64,000 nt of DNA from Aphelocoma coerulescens (taxonomy: Eukaryota; Chordata; Aves; Passeriformes; Corvidae), in NCBI RefSeq assembly GCF_041296385.1, contig NC_091013.1, forward strand, positions 33,888,001 through 33,952,000, given 5' to 3'. Below are positions 46,579 through 61,500 of the stretch, piece by piece (position 1 is the stretch's first letter; every line of letters begins with the position of its first letter). A program made the translations under genes and the position numbers. A model generated the notes under the pieces. That model saw only the letters and a program-made list of their open reading frames with translations. It was not told where the DNA came from and ran no database searches.

Positions 46579-49500
46579 CTGTGAAACAAACCACAAAAAT
46601 GTAGTTAATATTTACATTTGCAGCAGTCTGCAAACATTTATTGCAATATTCAAGTCTGTCCTTTAAAAGGAAGACACCATTTTACTTTTTAAATTGTAAT
46701 ACTTTGGGACTTCAGACAGTGAAACATTTTTTAAGTCTCTGACAGCTTAGATAATATTTCACCATATTCATAATCAGCTACCCATTAATTATTTCATGTC
46801 ATAAGAACTGGTAAGAAATTAGCTCCTTTGTTTGAAATACTGTTGTACACAAAAGGTTGTGAGGTTTATATACAGCAAGCCATTCTCACGGATGGTTCTG
46901 CAGATAAGCTCTTGTAGATGTGAGCAGCAGTGATGTCAGATATTGCCTATTTTTTAGACACAGACTCATTTAGGTTGGAAAAGCCCTTTAAAATAATCAA
47001 GTCCAACCATTAACCTAAGACTGCCAAGTCCACCACTAAGTCATGTCCCCTAGGCACATCTACAGATGGTGTAGAAACCTGTAAGAACACATATCTGCAT
47101 CCCAACTAACCTTGATGCCCCACAACCTCACTGAGCAGTTGCCCCCCTAACTCAAACTGGCACTGATTAACAATTTAAGCTCACACCAGGTTGTAAGTAG
47201 AAGCATAGACACATCATCCTCTGCTGTTTCTACTACCAAGGAAGTAACTGCCAACAGATGGGCAGAGCTAAGAGCTCAGTGCAGTTGCAGCTGCAGCACC
47301 CTAATATTAACATCTTACCTGCTCAAGATGTATCACAGCTGTCATTCCCAATACCAACAAAAAGAATGCTCTTCTATGCCCCCAGAACTCAGTTTCATTA
47401 GTTGAGAAAACTGCTTGTCACTTGCTTGGCTACACAGCTTCCCCTCATCAAGTAAACAGATAAACTGAAGATAGCTGTCATGGAAAAGCTTGGCACAAAT
47501 ACTCTAAAAAAATAATGACTTTAACTTACTAAGAAGTAAGTCTTCATATCCCTCTGTGAAAACTCACAAAATGAGATTATTTAAAATGTGCCAACAAACA
47601 TTAGAACAGATTAAAATGTAAACACATTCCTAGCAAACTTTTCTAAGTGCAGGTATGTGAAAAGCCTCATGTACTTACAATGGGGAAAAGAACCTCGACA
47701 GACAGCTTTGTTGAGAACAGTTACAAGAAACATGTGACAGTTTTTAAAATCAGATTCCATCTTCTCTATGGATTCCATCCTACAAAACAGTTTAACAGAG
47801 TAATGCTTAACAGACCAGCCCCTATGTTATCTTCAAAATATGACAGAAATTTCACAGTAAATGACAAAAGTACTCTTTACATAGAATTGTCTTGAACTTA
47901 CAATAGTTCAGTTATGCCTGCATACGCTACTTCTAAAAAACAAAGGCAATTTTGACAGCAGCATCTGAGCATCAAAGGGGCATTAATAACTTCCTCATCA
48001 TTTTAGAAATCTCTGCAGTCACTTGGAGGAGCTGCGTAGTTCGAACTGACACCTATCATTCCTACATAGGTTTTTTGCAAGAGAGCCTTTCCTGGTCCTT
48101 ACTGCTTTAGAGGTCCTTGGGGACCTACACTGCCAGTAAAACAGACACCCATACTGCTGTACATCTTTCACATTTTTGCATCTCTTGAATTCCACTTTGG
48201 ACTCTGTCAGCTAGCACTCGCCAGTCAAGGGAGAAGACATAGTTCACAACAGTGACTCCTTTCCTTTTTCCCCTCTCCCAAGAAGATACAGCTGACACCA
48301 GCTATGACTTTTTCCTACCACATGCAAGAGCATGCAACCACATGCAATGAGTTTCAGTCTTTATCAACAGCATTCACAAATTATTTCTGGCACTCAGAAT
48401 GAGAAAAACACTCCAAAAATATCAACTTCCTAATGTCACAGGAGAGTGGGATCCAAGTTTTAGGTAGCATCTGGGCCAAAGAAAATTAGTCCTGAAAAAT
48501 ATGAAGTAAGCCAGTCCACACCAGCTGGCTTCAGGACCATACATCAACTTCTGAGTGTTTGACAAAGCCTTGGAGACTTGCTCACTATCATTCATCCTTC
48601 AAGCTGCAGGTTGCACAAACAAAAGTATAAATGGGGAAAGGAATGGCTGCAAAAAGGGATCTGGGGGTGCTGGTCAACAGGAACTCAACAGGAGTGAGCA
48701 GGGAGCAAACCCCATCCTGGGGTGCATCAAACAGAGCACAGCCAGATGGATGAAGGAGGTGACTGTCCCACTGTATTCAGCATTGGTGCAGCCTCACCTG
48801 GAGTGTTCTGTGCAGTTCTGGGCACAAAATCATACTCAGAGCTGCAAAATTATAACCATGTAGAATTTTAGGTATGTGTACTTACTTCCAAGCCCCCAAA
48901 CCAGCTTGCCAACGGTCTGCAAACATCAGTACTAAATTTAACACTTTCATTATAGCTTCCTTCACAAAGCTCACCTAAAATAATTAAAACACATGGAGTA
49001 AGTCAGAAATTCATTGTTTTTACAGGTCAGATTAAATTGCATGTGAGACCTTTGTATTGCAGTGTAATAATGGAAATTATTATGCTTAACAATCTCCTAA
49101 GCACAATGTGATTCTTCCAAACTGAAGATGTTTGTATTTGTTCTCCAATTCATTTCCCAGCTGACTACTGGGATGCAGACTTTGCACAGACAGTATGTGG
49201 GATAAAAGGTTACAAAGGTATCCATGTACCTCCATTTCCTGCAATACCACTGTATATAATCTTCCTTACGTTAACAAGCCTCAGTTTGTTCAAAACCTCC
49301 CATCTTTTAGAAAAAATTGAGTCATGTAATACCTGACATAAAGAATTTAATTTTATCCTCTCTCCTTGACTGAACTGAGCTGAGAACAGCAAGGGAAACT
49401 GGATCTCAGTGTGAAAAGCTACCGCTTCCTCAAGACTACCTATACATTGCTTAGTATGTATGCTGCAAAACAGCATAATTAGTACAAAACTACTTTCTTG

Positions 49501-52500
49501 TCCTAATAACTCAATATATCAAATATACTAATTTTTTACCCACCTTTTCTCTCAGTAAGCAGCGATCATGAATTGTAGATAGATATCTGTAATGAATCTT
49601 TATCAATTGATCTAAATCTTTGGCTTCTTCTACCTGATGCTGAAACTCCAAGCCTGTACTGTGAAGAATCTTTAAAAGACCGAAGTTATTAAATTAAATG
49701 CCGCACACAAGTGATTATGACCCTCTCCCAATATATATTTTTAAGAGCCTGAAATTACATGATTCATTCACTCTTCCCTCTCAAATTTAAGGACTAGCCT
49801 CCAAATTACCATCAATAGCAAAAATTTCAAGCTCTTCTTATAACTACACAGGAACGTTCCTCACATAAACAGATACACTGCCACTACACAAGGGCACAGA
49901 GACTATCCCCAGAGAGGCTGAACTGGAGCATATAATAATTTTATTAAAAGCAAAAAAAGGCTATAATAGAGCAGGATATGTATCTACAGGCATTGCCTTT
50001 GTATTTGAGAAGTCATGTATACACTGTGTACTAGAGATTTTTGAGCAGAATCCATTGAAGTATCTGTTGTAATACTTTTAAAAGCATAATAAGTAACAGT
50101 TTACAAAAACCTTTTTTTACATTACTGTGCTTAAATCATCTAGCACTGGGAGAAACAAAAGGCAAAAGAATCAGTGTTATCCAAAGATCAATCACATGCA
50201 TGTAGAAATTCTAAAGCATTTTTAGAATTACTGATTTAAAACGGCCAAGTTGAAACTGAAACACGTGCAGAAAAGACATTATATTTACATTTTGCTTGTT
50301 TTGGGGCTTTTTTAAGGTTTTAAAGGAAAATTAATACTGCGTCTCCAGTTACAAGCTCCTAATATAAATGAAATTGTGAAATAAGACAAACCCTAGTCAT
50401 GATGTAGTTGTGCAGGCTGTTGACAAAATGCATAAGTTTCACTCTTAAGAGGAACATGCGATGTATTTGTTGTTTTATACTTTCTTTTTGTGGTTCAAAT
50501 ACAGGAAGTATTCCTTGTTCTAATGAAGCTCCTTCCTTAACTTGTGAGTTTTCTGCAGCAGAGACTAGTTCTTAAAAAAAAAAAAAGCAAGACTGTTGCT
50601 CTTTTTGGGAAAAGGCTTAAGCAAAAAGACATACCCATAAAGTTTAAACAGTAAAAAACCACACACTTTTAGAAAGATAATGACTTAGCTAATATTCAAA
50701 ACACAGATGAATCCACCAACTTTCTAGCTTATTTTTCTAAGACGTGAAGTCTATATCCACTTTATGTGGCACAGGAAGAGTATGAACATTAACTTGGTGA
50801 AGGAAATACTAAAAAAATCTCTTTCTATAATCCCCCAATAGTTTACTGTTTCAATCTCAAATAGTGTTTTTTCCATCTTGTTTTCTTAGCTTGTCTGCAA
50901 GGTATTACTCATAAAAAGACTATACATAAACCTTAGGGTGTGGTAGACAGACTTTCAATAGCAAAGTCTGTAGAATAAACAAGTTTCCAATATAACTAAC
51001 TAGACTTGAATCAGAGACACAAAGGGAATGCATGAACGGAGATGTCCTGAGGCTGAAAAGAAGTGAAAACATGCTCAGCTTAATATATGTAAATTGTTAC
51101 ACTAACAGAGATTATTATTTTATAGAATGAATCAAAATTCTAACTAGTTTATATTACTTACTGCAGAAAGCAGAAGACTATTTATATTCTTAGACCACAA
51201 AACAAGTTTACAGAGTATCTTTCATTGAAGAGGTATCTTACCATCAAATCGTAGAACATCTAGACTATACTTGGCCCACTTTATTTGCAGTAAGAGCAGA
51301 AAAACTTGATTGTAAATTTTTTGGCATTCTAAGCTTATAACTATATCCACAGGCCAAGGAACCTAAGAGGAGGAGAGGATAATCAAGACAGAAAATATAA
51401 GTCACTTTAATACATTTCAAATCTGTTCTAGAATAAGAACTGCAGCCATATTAACTCACTACCTTGTAGCTCAATGTCAAACCATCTAAGGTGTGGACAG
51501 GGAGTTTCTTCTTTGCTGTATCAACACTTTCAAACGATATTGACAACCTATGCAAGGAAACAAGTGATGTAATTGGTGAGAATCAGTATTAAATGAGTAG
51601 TTAGTTTCACAAATTTCTATTTCTCACTGCTAACTACTAACTGTCTGATTTAATCTGGAGGACTTGGGTAGAAAAGATGACAACAGCTCAAAACTTCATT
51701 AAAACACATTATTTTAATGAGTACACAATAATTAGTATTGTGCTACGCAAGTTAAGTACATAAATACAGCTAAGTGTGAAAGAAACATAACTAAAGCATT
51801 GTACCTTGCACTGTCCTCTGGATAGCGTTGTCCAACTGCTTCTTGTAGGTGAACATTTAAGAAAGCAACATTCTGCCAAGCTTCCTTTTCTCTAATTTTG
51901 TCAAAAATAGATGTATAGAAGTCATACATGGTATCTCCAGCTTCAAGTAAGAAAAAATTTCTCATTGCCTGCAAATATTCTACAAGCCTGAACAGGAGAA
52001 ACATATAACATTTCCTCAGTCTCATCATACAAGTGAACAAACTGTTCACATCATACAAGCAAAACACAACTGTTCAAGAAACAAAAATCTTAAAATCTCT
52101 TCACAACAAAAACTCAGTATTGGATACAAACATAACAAAGTCTACTGTGAATCCTTTGTTTAACCAAGGCATTTTTCCCTGTAAGCTTTAACAGCCCACT
52201 GACTTCACTGGAAGTGCTCATAGTATTCAACTATTCTACAGGCTAGGTAATTCTCAGAAACAGCATAATTCAGAAATCCTGTCCCTCTCCCTAAAATTAA
52301 TTTAAAATTACAACACTATTAAGAAATACTGTTTGAAATAATTTCCCCACCAAACATCCACTGATGACAAATGGCAGCTTTGCTGTTGATTTAAGCTAGA
52401 CCAAGAGTCTATCATTTTAGAGCCCCCTTTTCTCCTTAATGACTTTACTGCTGGTTACCAAACTGGACCAGAAACAACATAAAATTGCTGCTTTAATGAT

Positions 52501-55500
52501 GACATGATGACATACCACTGGTAATAAAAAAACAAAGTTAAGGAAAAAGAAATCTACTTTCTTACCTATAATCCTTCTTTAAAGTTTGCATCAGATTACC
52601 ACAGCATTCCAAGTATTGCTTGTCTATGTGAGGATAAAGACAAGACCTCAGTGTCAGTTCAAAAGTCTGGCAGGTCACAGATTCTGAGGATCTATCCACA
52701 CAGACATCCCCACCAGTAAACTTCTCATGAAAGTCACTCTGTTCCAAATACAATCTTCAAAATAAAACAAGATACTTAGGGAAGAAGGCTCATTATTCAT
52801 ATAATGTATAAAACAATGTCATAATTTCAAAGATTTTAATCAAATTTGGGTCCTCTGCTCTGAAATATATGGTGCAGGGATAACAAAAGCTGATTCATAA
52901 GTAGAGCACTTATCTAGCCTATACAGTGATCCATCATACTGTTTGTGTATCACCAGATACAAGAGTATCACAAAGGACAGCATTCTATAATCACATAACT
53001 GCTTAAGGCATACTTCTGAAAAACATCAAGTTCAAATATTATACAGCTTACTAAACAAACACACTTTGATAGAAACTTTTAGAACTATATTGTGCACATA
53101 CAGCACTCAGATGAGCTTCCCATGAAGGAAGAATAAAATTAAAGAAACAAAGTAAAAATTCAACCAAAAACCACAAATAGCAAACAACAAAAACCCCAAA
53201 ACCACCTCCCACATGGAGAACTGGTTTGAGGCATCTTAATTATGGGGTCCCTACATATTATCTATAATATTATATGATGGGAAGAGAGTATCTGTGGTCT
53301 ACATTTGCAAAGTTTATTTGTTTTTACACAGAAAGCATCAAATTATTGTAATATTTTGTTAAAAGCTAGTTGCCAGTTGAAACCACTCTAAGAAGAAGTC
53401 CAGCTCAAAGCAACTATTGCCTGGATAGACTGAATGAGCCAGATACTGAATTGAAGTAGCAATTTTGAAAAATAGAATAGTCCCAATGAACAAGGGAAAC
53501 AATAAAGTCCTATCTATGATTTCTTTAAAACAAGCTCCTCCTAGGATTGACATTAAAATATTTAAATACACAATTAGTATTTAGTAAAAACGTAAATAGC
53601 TATTTTCTTATTTGTAATCACATAATAAGATTTTCAGAGTTTGTCTTTCCTGCTGATTTCCAAAACATTTATACTCTCTACAGGATTCCCCTCACTACGA
53701 AGAATGAAGGATTTTTGTGCAATTAACATGAATTTTGGAAGACTTTTACAGTTAAATGATGTAAGCACAGCAAAACGGAGGCTGCATTCTTCTAGAATAT
53801 ACTTGGTGCAAATCAAGGACTTTGTGTACAAAAACCAAGCAAACTCATTTAGAAGTTCAAATTTTACAATGGCATTCACTATTAAACCACTTACTTGCTA
53901 AAAGCCTGTTACGATAAAGACTACTCCACTTCTTTATGCTACCAATTGAAATAGTCAATTGTTTTTCTTTAACCATGCACAAGGGGAGTGTCTATTTAGC
54001 TTCTGTCACTGACTGTTGGTGCTCCTCTCTATTCCAAACTTGCTAGTTTTCAGTAGCAGCAGCAGCAATGAAAATGTGACTACCAAATGTCACCAGGCTG
54101 AACATTGCTCTCAACAACACCGCAGGAAGATCATTCGTTTACCTGGCAAAATTAATAGCCAGCAGTGGGTCATGGACATCATCCAGTTCCAAGTGTCTTT
54201 CTGCTATAGACTGCATCTTTATCAGGCTCTGCTTTGTGGCCTGCTGTTCTGTAATCATGTCTGGAACAGACTCTTCCCCGTGCCGCAGGCGAGACTGCAC
54301 TGATTCCAAGAACAGTGTATATAAACTCTTCCGTTCAGCATCTGAATTGGGCAACACATGGGAGGAAACATCGTCTGAACTAAAAGAACTCCACAGTCCA
54401 ACATTCACTAGCTAACTTTTAAAATGCATTTCAACCACTATTCAGAAAACAAAATACGCTCAAATACATATTTAAAATGATAGGACTAGCCCAATGCCTA
54501 AGGTCAGGTATATGTTCAAACACACTGCAGAATGGGTGTCTGAAATATGAAATATTTCAGAGATTGTTAAAGAAATTCCTACTTCAGGTGCAAAGGCAGT
54601 TAATTTTTAGCACCTGACAATCCTTCAGTATTTACTGAAGTGAACCTCCATAATAATTTAACTATCTCTACTTTAAACATGAAGCAGCAGCAAAATGAAA
54701 AAAATTTTGTTTCCTTCAAAAAAAGAAAGAAACAAACAAAAAAAAACCCCAAACCAAAACAAAAAGAACCAACCAAATCAAACATCAGTTACAATGTTGT
54801 ATCATGTTTTACAATCACTCAAGATGAATATCCTAGATATCCAAACATCTTTCATCTACTTAAGAGTAAGCTTTAAAAAAAAAAAAAATTCCACATGCTA
54901 TCTTAGATTACTCAACCACTGAGTAATGGCAAACAATTACTTACAAAAAACCACCAGTTTCACTATTAGAACATACAAGCTGGTTTTGTCTCGTAACAAA
55001 AAAATGGCTTTGTAAGCACACGAAAAGAAGTTTAAGAAAAATTTAAAGCAATAAAAAGAACATGGAACACTCAACATTATTCACTTCACTCTTTTCACTT
55101 GTTTGCATTGCAAGAGTGTTTTCCATCAGACCTGGTGTTACCAACCATGATACTGGTATTCAACAGTGTTATATTATTCTAAAGCCAGGGGAAGCCCATT
55201 ACCAGAAATACACCCATACTGTTAGATAGCCTAAGGCATGATGGTGTACAAACTGACATCTCACCTCTTGACGCAGCCTGCTGTGGAGAACCATCTTTGC
55301 ACTGAAGATTCTTCAACAGCTGCATGGATTTTCCAGCCATGATAATTTGCTTTAGCACAGGTTTCAGAAAAGAAACCATTGTGTGCTGTCTGCTTGAAGG
55401 GGCCTGATCACTGCCAGAACTGGCACTGGCATTATCACTCATCTTCTCTTCATTCTCTGTTTTTTCTGACACACTATATAACGTGTAGGTAGCATACCAA

Positions 55501-58500
55501 AAATCTCTGTGATTAACAGGAACGTTTTTGTTTCTGTGAAGAAATAAAAAGCTGTTGAGTATTTTCCTTTTCAAAAGGAAACTTCATTACTAGAGGATAC
55601 GTATCGTATCCTCTTTGTTCTATGCTTTGCCTTTCTCTTAGAACAGTCATGAAGCACTTTCAAAACTGTGTAAAATTAGCTCATCCATATTTGCAAACTA
55701 TCTAGACACTCTGAAAAGGATAAACAACCAGCTCACAGGAGATAAAACAATTGTACAACCAAATAAACCCCAACAGCAAGTCAAATAGAGAAATTATAAT
55801 TAAATTTGTCCAGGACGTTAACTATTCACAGTGGTATGCATCCTTAGTGTCAAAATGATGAGTGACTGACTTGCAGAGTTATTTAAAACTCCAAACTGAA
55901 GTAACTACTACTAGGAAAGCTGAAAAATTCTAGAGTAGGTAAAACTCAATTTGTAGTTCACTTTGGATTTTTGTGTTGTTTATATCAGATACACAGTTTG
56001 GTCTTTGAAGTCAGATGGAAAAATCTAAATTAGATAATTAAAATTAGGTAATTAAAATGAAGCGTAAATATAAATAAAAGTTGAGATCAGCCCTGTTGGT
56101 AGCACTGAAAATGCAACTATAGAACCACAAAAAGAGGACATAATAAGGATGCTAAGGATCTCTGCTGCTAAAGATTTATTACAATAGTACTACTAGGGCT
56201 GTTGTCTTACTTCACGCTCACCCTGACAGGTGTTAACAGACAGAGGTTCAAGTAAGTTTGGCAGATAGGGGAAAATGGATTTGTAATTACAAGCCAGAAC
56301 TTTAATTTCTATATTCACTTTCCTCTCCAAGCTGTCAAAAAAAAGGGACCAACAAAATGTAGCATAGCAACAGAACAAAACTTAACAGCTCAAATAATGT
56401 TTAGGGTATACACATATAATTCAAGACAATATATTAACTTTACTACAAGTCAGAAGCAATGAGTATTTTAATTCTAAATAGCATTTGAGTCATAACAGCT
56501 TAAGATTAGTAGAAGAATTTAAAAGTAAATTTTGTAATTTTTGCAAATGTCTTGGGTTTGAAAAACAGTTAATTCTTTTTAAAAAAGTCAGTACACTCAG
56601 AGTCAGTCTGCTCATTATTTACTATAGATGGAAAAAAACCAAAATAAGTGGTTTCTACTCTAGAACAATGTGGTAGAGATCCCCATCTATGTAATTTCCC
56701 TAATGGGAAGTTTTAGACAAGTTAGGGAAGTATGATTAAGAAATCCCTTCTTAAGCAAAATAACAAATGTGAAAACCTACTTTTACTATTACCCTTTACC
56801 CTAGGTTCTACAACAGGTTTACTTGCACAGCATTAGGTGGGTCTAGTATGAAGCATCCCTACCTCTGAATAATAAACTCCTTTGCAGGATCAAACAAATT
56901 ACCATGAACTATCCACTCATCCACTGTCTGTAAGTATGGCCTCACAGTTTCAACCCAGAGGGAGAACAAAAGGGATACCTGAATTTAAGGGAAAAAAGAA
57001 AAAAACCGGCTGAATGTTTTTATACCAAGCATTGAAAGCAATAGGTAAAGTCTAATCTCTTAATTGTGCAACCACAGTTTGTAACACATACATAACTACA
57101 CTGAAGGATTTTAAAGATAAAACGTTAATTTAAAAATTACAGCTTTTTTTTTTAATGGAAGCCTGTATTGTTCATGCTTCTCCTTGTTACTCTTGTCATC
57201 ACAGATCCAAACAGCACTTTTTCACTCTAACATCTCTGAAATAGTAAGGGATAGTAATAAAACACTCTGTGGTTTCATAACATAGAAATCAGGAAAACAA
57301 CAGGACATAAAGACATCAACTATATTTTCAATAATATGATCAAGTTACTGTAAAAATCCAAACTCTCACATTTCAGCATTAACTGAATTATTCAGTCGTA
57401 GAAATAGGAGGGAAAGCTATTCCAAAATTCCCTCTTTCAAAACAGCTTTCTGGCCTCTGATTTTCCACAGCCCTTCCCCTTGGTCATCAATAAACACTGC
57501 TCCTGACCCTCTTATAAACCATTTTTGTCCAGGTTGAGTGAATTCATGTCGAAAAACAGTAATACATTAGTTACTAAATCTAGTGTGCTGTTCTGTTAAG
57601 GAAGGCATTATTTTCTCTACCGTTTGCTCAGATGCCTCTCCAACACTGTCATATTCAAGAATAGCTTTGTAGAGGGTATTAAGCAGATGAGATGCTCGTA
57701 CAACATTTCTAGTGTCAGGTGGCACTTCCGCTACTCCTGTGCTGAAAACCTTGTGAAGTACCTTCAGCTGTGCCAGTCGGGGAGACAACTTATCTATTAC
57801 TATTGAAAGTGTGACTGTTTTATCTGGAAATTAAAAAAAAAAAACCAAGATGCATAAATAACATCCAATGGAAGAGCAAATTTTGTCAGTGTTAATTACT
57901 TGTGTGTCCCCGTCTTGCAGAACTTCCCTTGCACTGTACCTTTGTTGATGATGCATTTTTCAATTTCAGTAAGTTCTTCTTTAAAGCTAATGAAATATTT
58001 ATACAAAGCCCACATAAAAGCTTGGTAGGTTCTGAACGGAGCTTCAGTAGTCTTCTTCGGAGTGGAAACTGTTCCATGCATTATGCTTTCTGGACTGTGT
58101 CCCATCACTTCATCAATAAACTTCTGGAGTCTAAATACAACTTGACCATATGCTGCTATCTGCTCCAATACAGATCTCAGGCAATTCTAAAAAAAAACAA
58201 AACAAAACCACCAAACTTTTAAAACCATATAATAAAAATTGTATTTCATAAAGCCTACAAATTTAATTACAATATTATTTTCATGAATTAAAATACTATA
58301 AAATTCTGCAATTGCTATTGCTTCATCACATTCTCAGATACAGCAACAACCCATTCAGTTTTATTAAGCCAGATGCTCTTATTTAGACAAAGCACAATTG
58401 TAGAAATATGATTTTTCCACAAGCAGTTTAATTTCCTATTCCCACAAATTACATCTTTCTAATGAGATATATTCATCTGAGATGCAGAAACAACTTACAT

Positions 58501-61500
58501 GGGTTAAATGAGTTACAATAATATCATTCCGCACAGTCACTTTTCCATCATTCAGCTGAAATATAAAAAGCTTTTTCACTCCTGAAAGTAGCCTTGAAAA
58601 GAAACAAAAAGAGTAATTTTCCCCCTTAATGGACTTATAATTATATATAATTAATAAAAGAACTAGGTCTCCCTTGCCTAAAAGTTTATTTTCTTTGAGT
58701 AACAGGAGACAAGTACAGATCAAGTACAATGCTATTGGTACTGTAAGTTGTTGCTAGAACAGGAACAATTGAGTATCAGCATGAAGTATTTCCTAAAGTT
58801 TCTTTCCAGTTGAGGTAATTCCAGCTATAGGATGACTCAGCCTATTTTCTAAAACTGGACACTGTTTTAAAAATCTATAGGGACAAGATAAGAACAAAAT
58901 GGTTCCTTTTTAACAATTAGACTTGAATAATCAATGCAAAAAAGAGTAGTAAGCTACTTTCTTCTTCATGAGTCACAGAATGGAAGGGACCTTAAAGATC
59001 ATCTAGTTCCAGCCTTCGGGCTATGAAGTGACCCCTCTCTCACCAGACCAGGTTGCACAGAGCTCCATCCAGCCTAGCCATGAACACTGCCCCAGGGATG
59101 GGGCATCCATAACTTCTCTGGGCAACCTGTTCCAGTGCCTCAAATGCGAATGTTTAACACAGAAATGCAGCATCTTCATTGTCAGAAACAGTGTAAATTA
59201 AAAGCTCAGTAATAATTCCTTCTTCGGACATCTTCAAAGATAGATCTCTCACTTCCTTGAGAGAAATACTAAAAGTTAAAATGCAAGCTTTGTGATGCTG
59301 CTCTTACCAAAGGGTTTCCCGTATAACCTGATTTTCCGTGACCAGTGTTCTCTCCTCTGGCACGTACAAAGGATCACTGGTGTACAAATGGTGGTCCCTT
59401 AGAAAGAAAGGAAAAGAAAGCAATTTAATGGCTGAAATAACAGCTAAATCACCTGAAAGTAAGAATGAAGCAAGAATCTTTAGGTCCAGTTTTGTTCTGC
59501 TCATATCTGAGTAGATTTAATGCTCATGGGGACATTTTAAGTATATAAACAAAAGCACAGTTTGTTTTCATATTGTTAAGCAAGATACTGTAGAAAACAT
59601 TCAAATATCATCTAGTCTTACACAGCAAGACAAGAAATTAAGTAGCAAATTCATGAAGTCCTGAATTTCCACTATTTTTGGGAGGGCTGGGCGGTGTTAA
59701 TTTTTCAGTTATTTTTCATTTAGTGCTGTGAAAACTTATCATTACTTTCTGAGAAAAATACTAAGCTAAAACATAAAATATCAATTTCTCTAACCCATGT
59801 AAAAAAATTCAATCTTTAGCTCAGAAGTTTGCTTAAGAAGTGGAAACAGTCATAGCCACCTAAGAAGTTTCTCTCATGCTACTGTCCTATGCAATTCTTT
59901 GTAAACCTTCCTCAGTATCTTTTCATATTTTAGCAAAGTATAGAATGATTATTTACATTTTTAGTATTTTTACGCATTAATATCATCAGTGGCAAAAGTT
60001 AAGCAATCACACTCAAAATCAAAAAGTCCAAATTAAGTAATAGTTATATATCATACATATATATAAAACATACATCTCCTAACAACACTGCAGCAGAAGA
60101 AGCGTTGCTCTATTCATGTTACCCATTTTCTAATATTCTTTGCAAATTGTGTCATAACTGGCCAGACAACCACCTTATACTCCGTGATTAAGAAATTCAT
60201 TAAATTAAGAAAACCAAGGGCAAATCTAATGAACTTCATTACTGATACATCAAAATTTGGGACAGGAAAAAATTAAGACTTCTTTTTATTTTTAATTCTC
60301 ATTTTCTTTCCAAGGCCATGGCAGATCATGGCAATATACTGTTTTGTGTTCCTTCCCCACACAAAATCTATGTTTAAGACTAACTTTGTAAAGGAGGCAC
60401 CAAAAACATTTTAAAAAGTTAAACATTAGGGGACTCCTCACTTCCAGGACCACTTACAACCGACCTCTACTAGGTCCTCAGAGACCTTCATAAGGGTGAA
60501 GCCAAACAAAATTTAACAGTAAGATTTGCTTCTTTGAAAAATGAAACCTCTCAGACATGAGAAATTTAATAAAAATTAAATAAAAGGATAAGAATCTACT
60601 AATAGAAGAAGCGGCTCATTCATTTATCTTATTAACTTGTAGCCCTTTAATTCTGTTTTTAAGTGAATTGTAATAATTATACTATCTTTATGCTTCCAAC
60701 AGTAGAGAGGCTTAAAAAAGTCAATATTTAGCATTGTATGCCAGGAAGGAATATGTAAGTGATATTGTTTTCTTACCAGACTGCAGCCAGGTTGGAATGC
60801 AAGTGCAAACTATGTGAAAAGCGAGGAGCTCTTCCTGTCCAGTACTGAGGAACTACGTGCTGCTCCAGCCAGCTGCGGGCATCAGGCTCACCGACTGTGA
60901 AAACATGGGACAGTTAGCAAGGTGTTTTAATTTTTGCAGGAAATGTTTATAAAACACAGGAAGAAGTTATTATGAGTCTGTTCACTCAGCTGCAAAATCA
61001 CAGATCTTTTCAAATGAATTACCCTTTACAACCATTTACACTTTACTGCACTGGGAATTTGATACCACTGTGCACAAATTAATTTACACAAAAATGCCAC
61101 ATTTCCCAAATGTTGCAAAAGTCCTAAGAAATAAGCTCTGCTCACCACTGGTGAGGCCTCAACCTGGGTACTGTGAGCAGTTTTGGATGCCACAATGTAA
61201 GAAAGTTATAAAGCTATTAGAGAGCATCCAAGGAGGGCTACAAAGACGGTGATGGCCCTAGAGGGGAAACTGTACAAGGGAGCAGCTGTGGTCACTTGGT
61301 CTGTTCAGCCTGGAGGAGAAAACACTGAGGGGAGACCTCACCACAGTCCACAGCTTCCTCACTAAGGGGAAGCACAGGAGCAGGCACTGATCTCTTCTCT
61401 CTGGTGAACAGTGACAAGGCCCAATGAATGGCCTGAAACTGTGTCCGAGAAGGTTTAGCTTGGATATTAGGAAAAGGTTCTTCACTCAGAGGGTGGCTGT

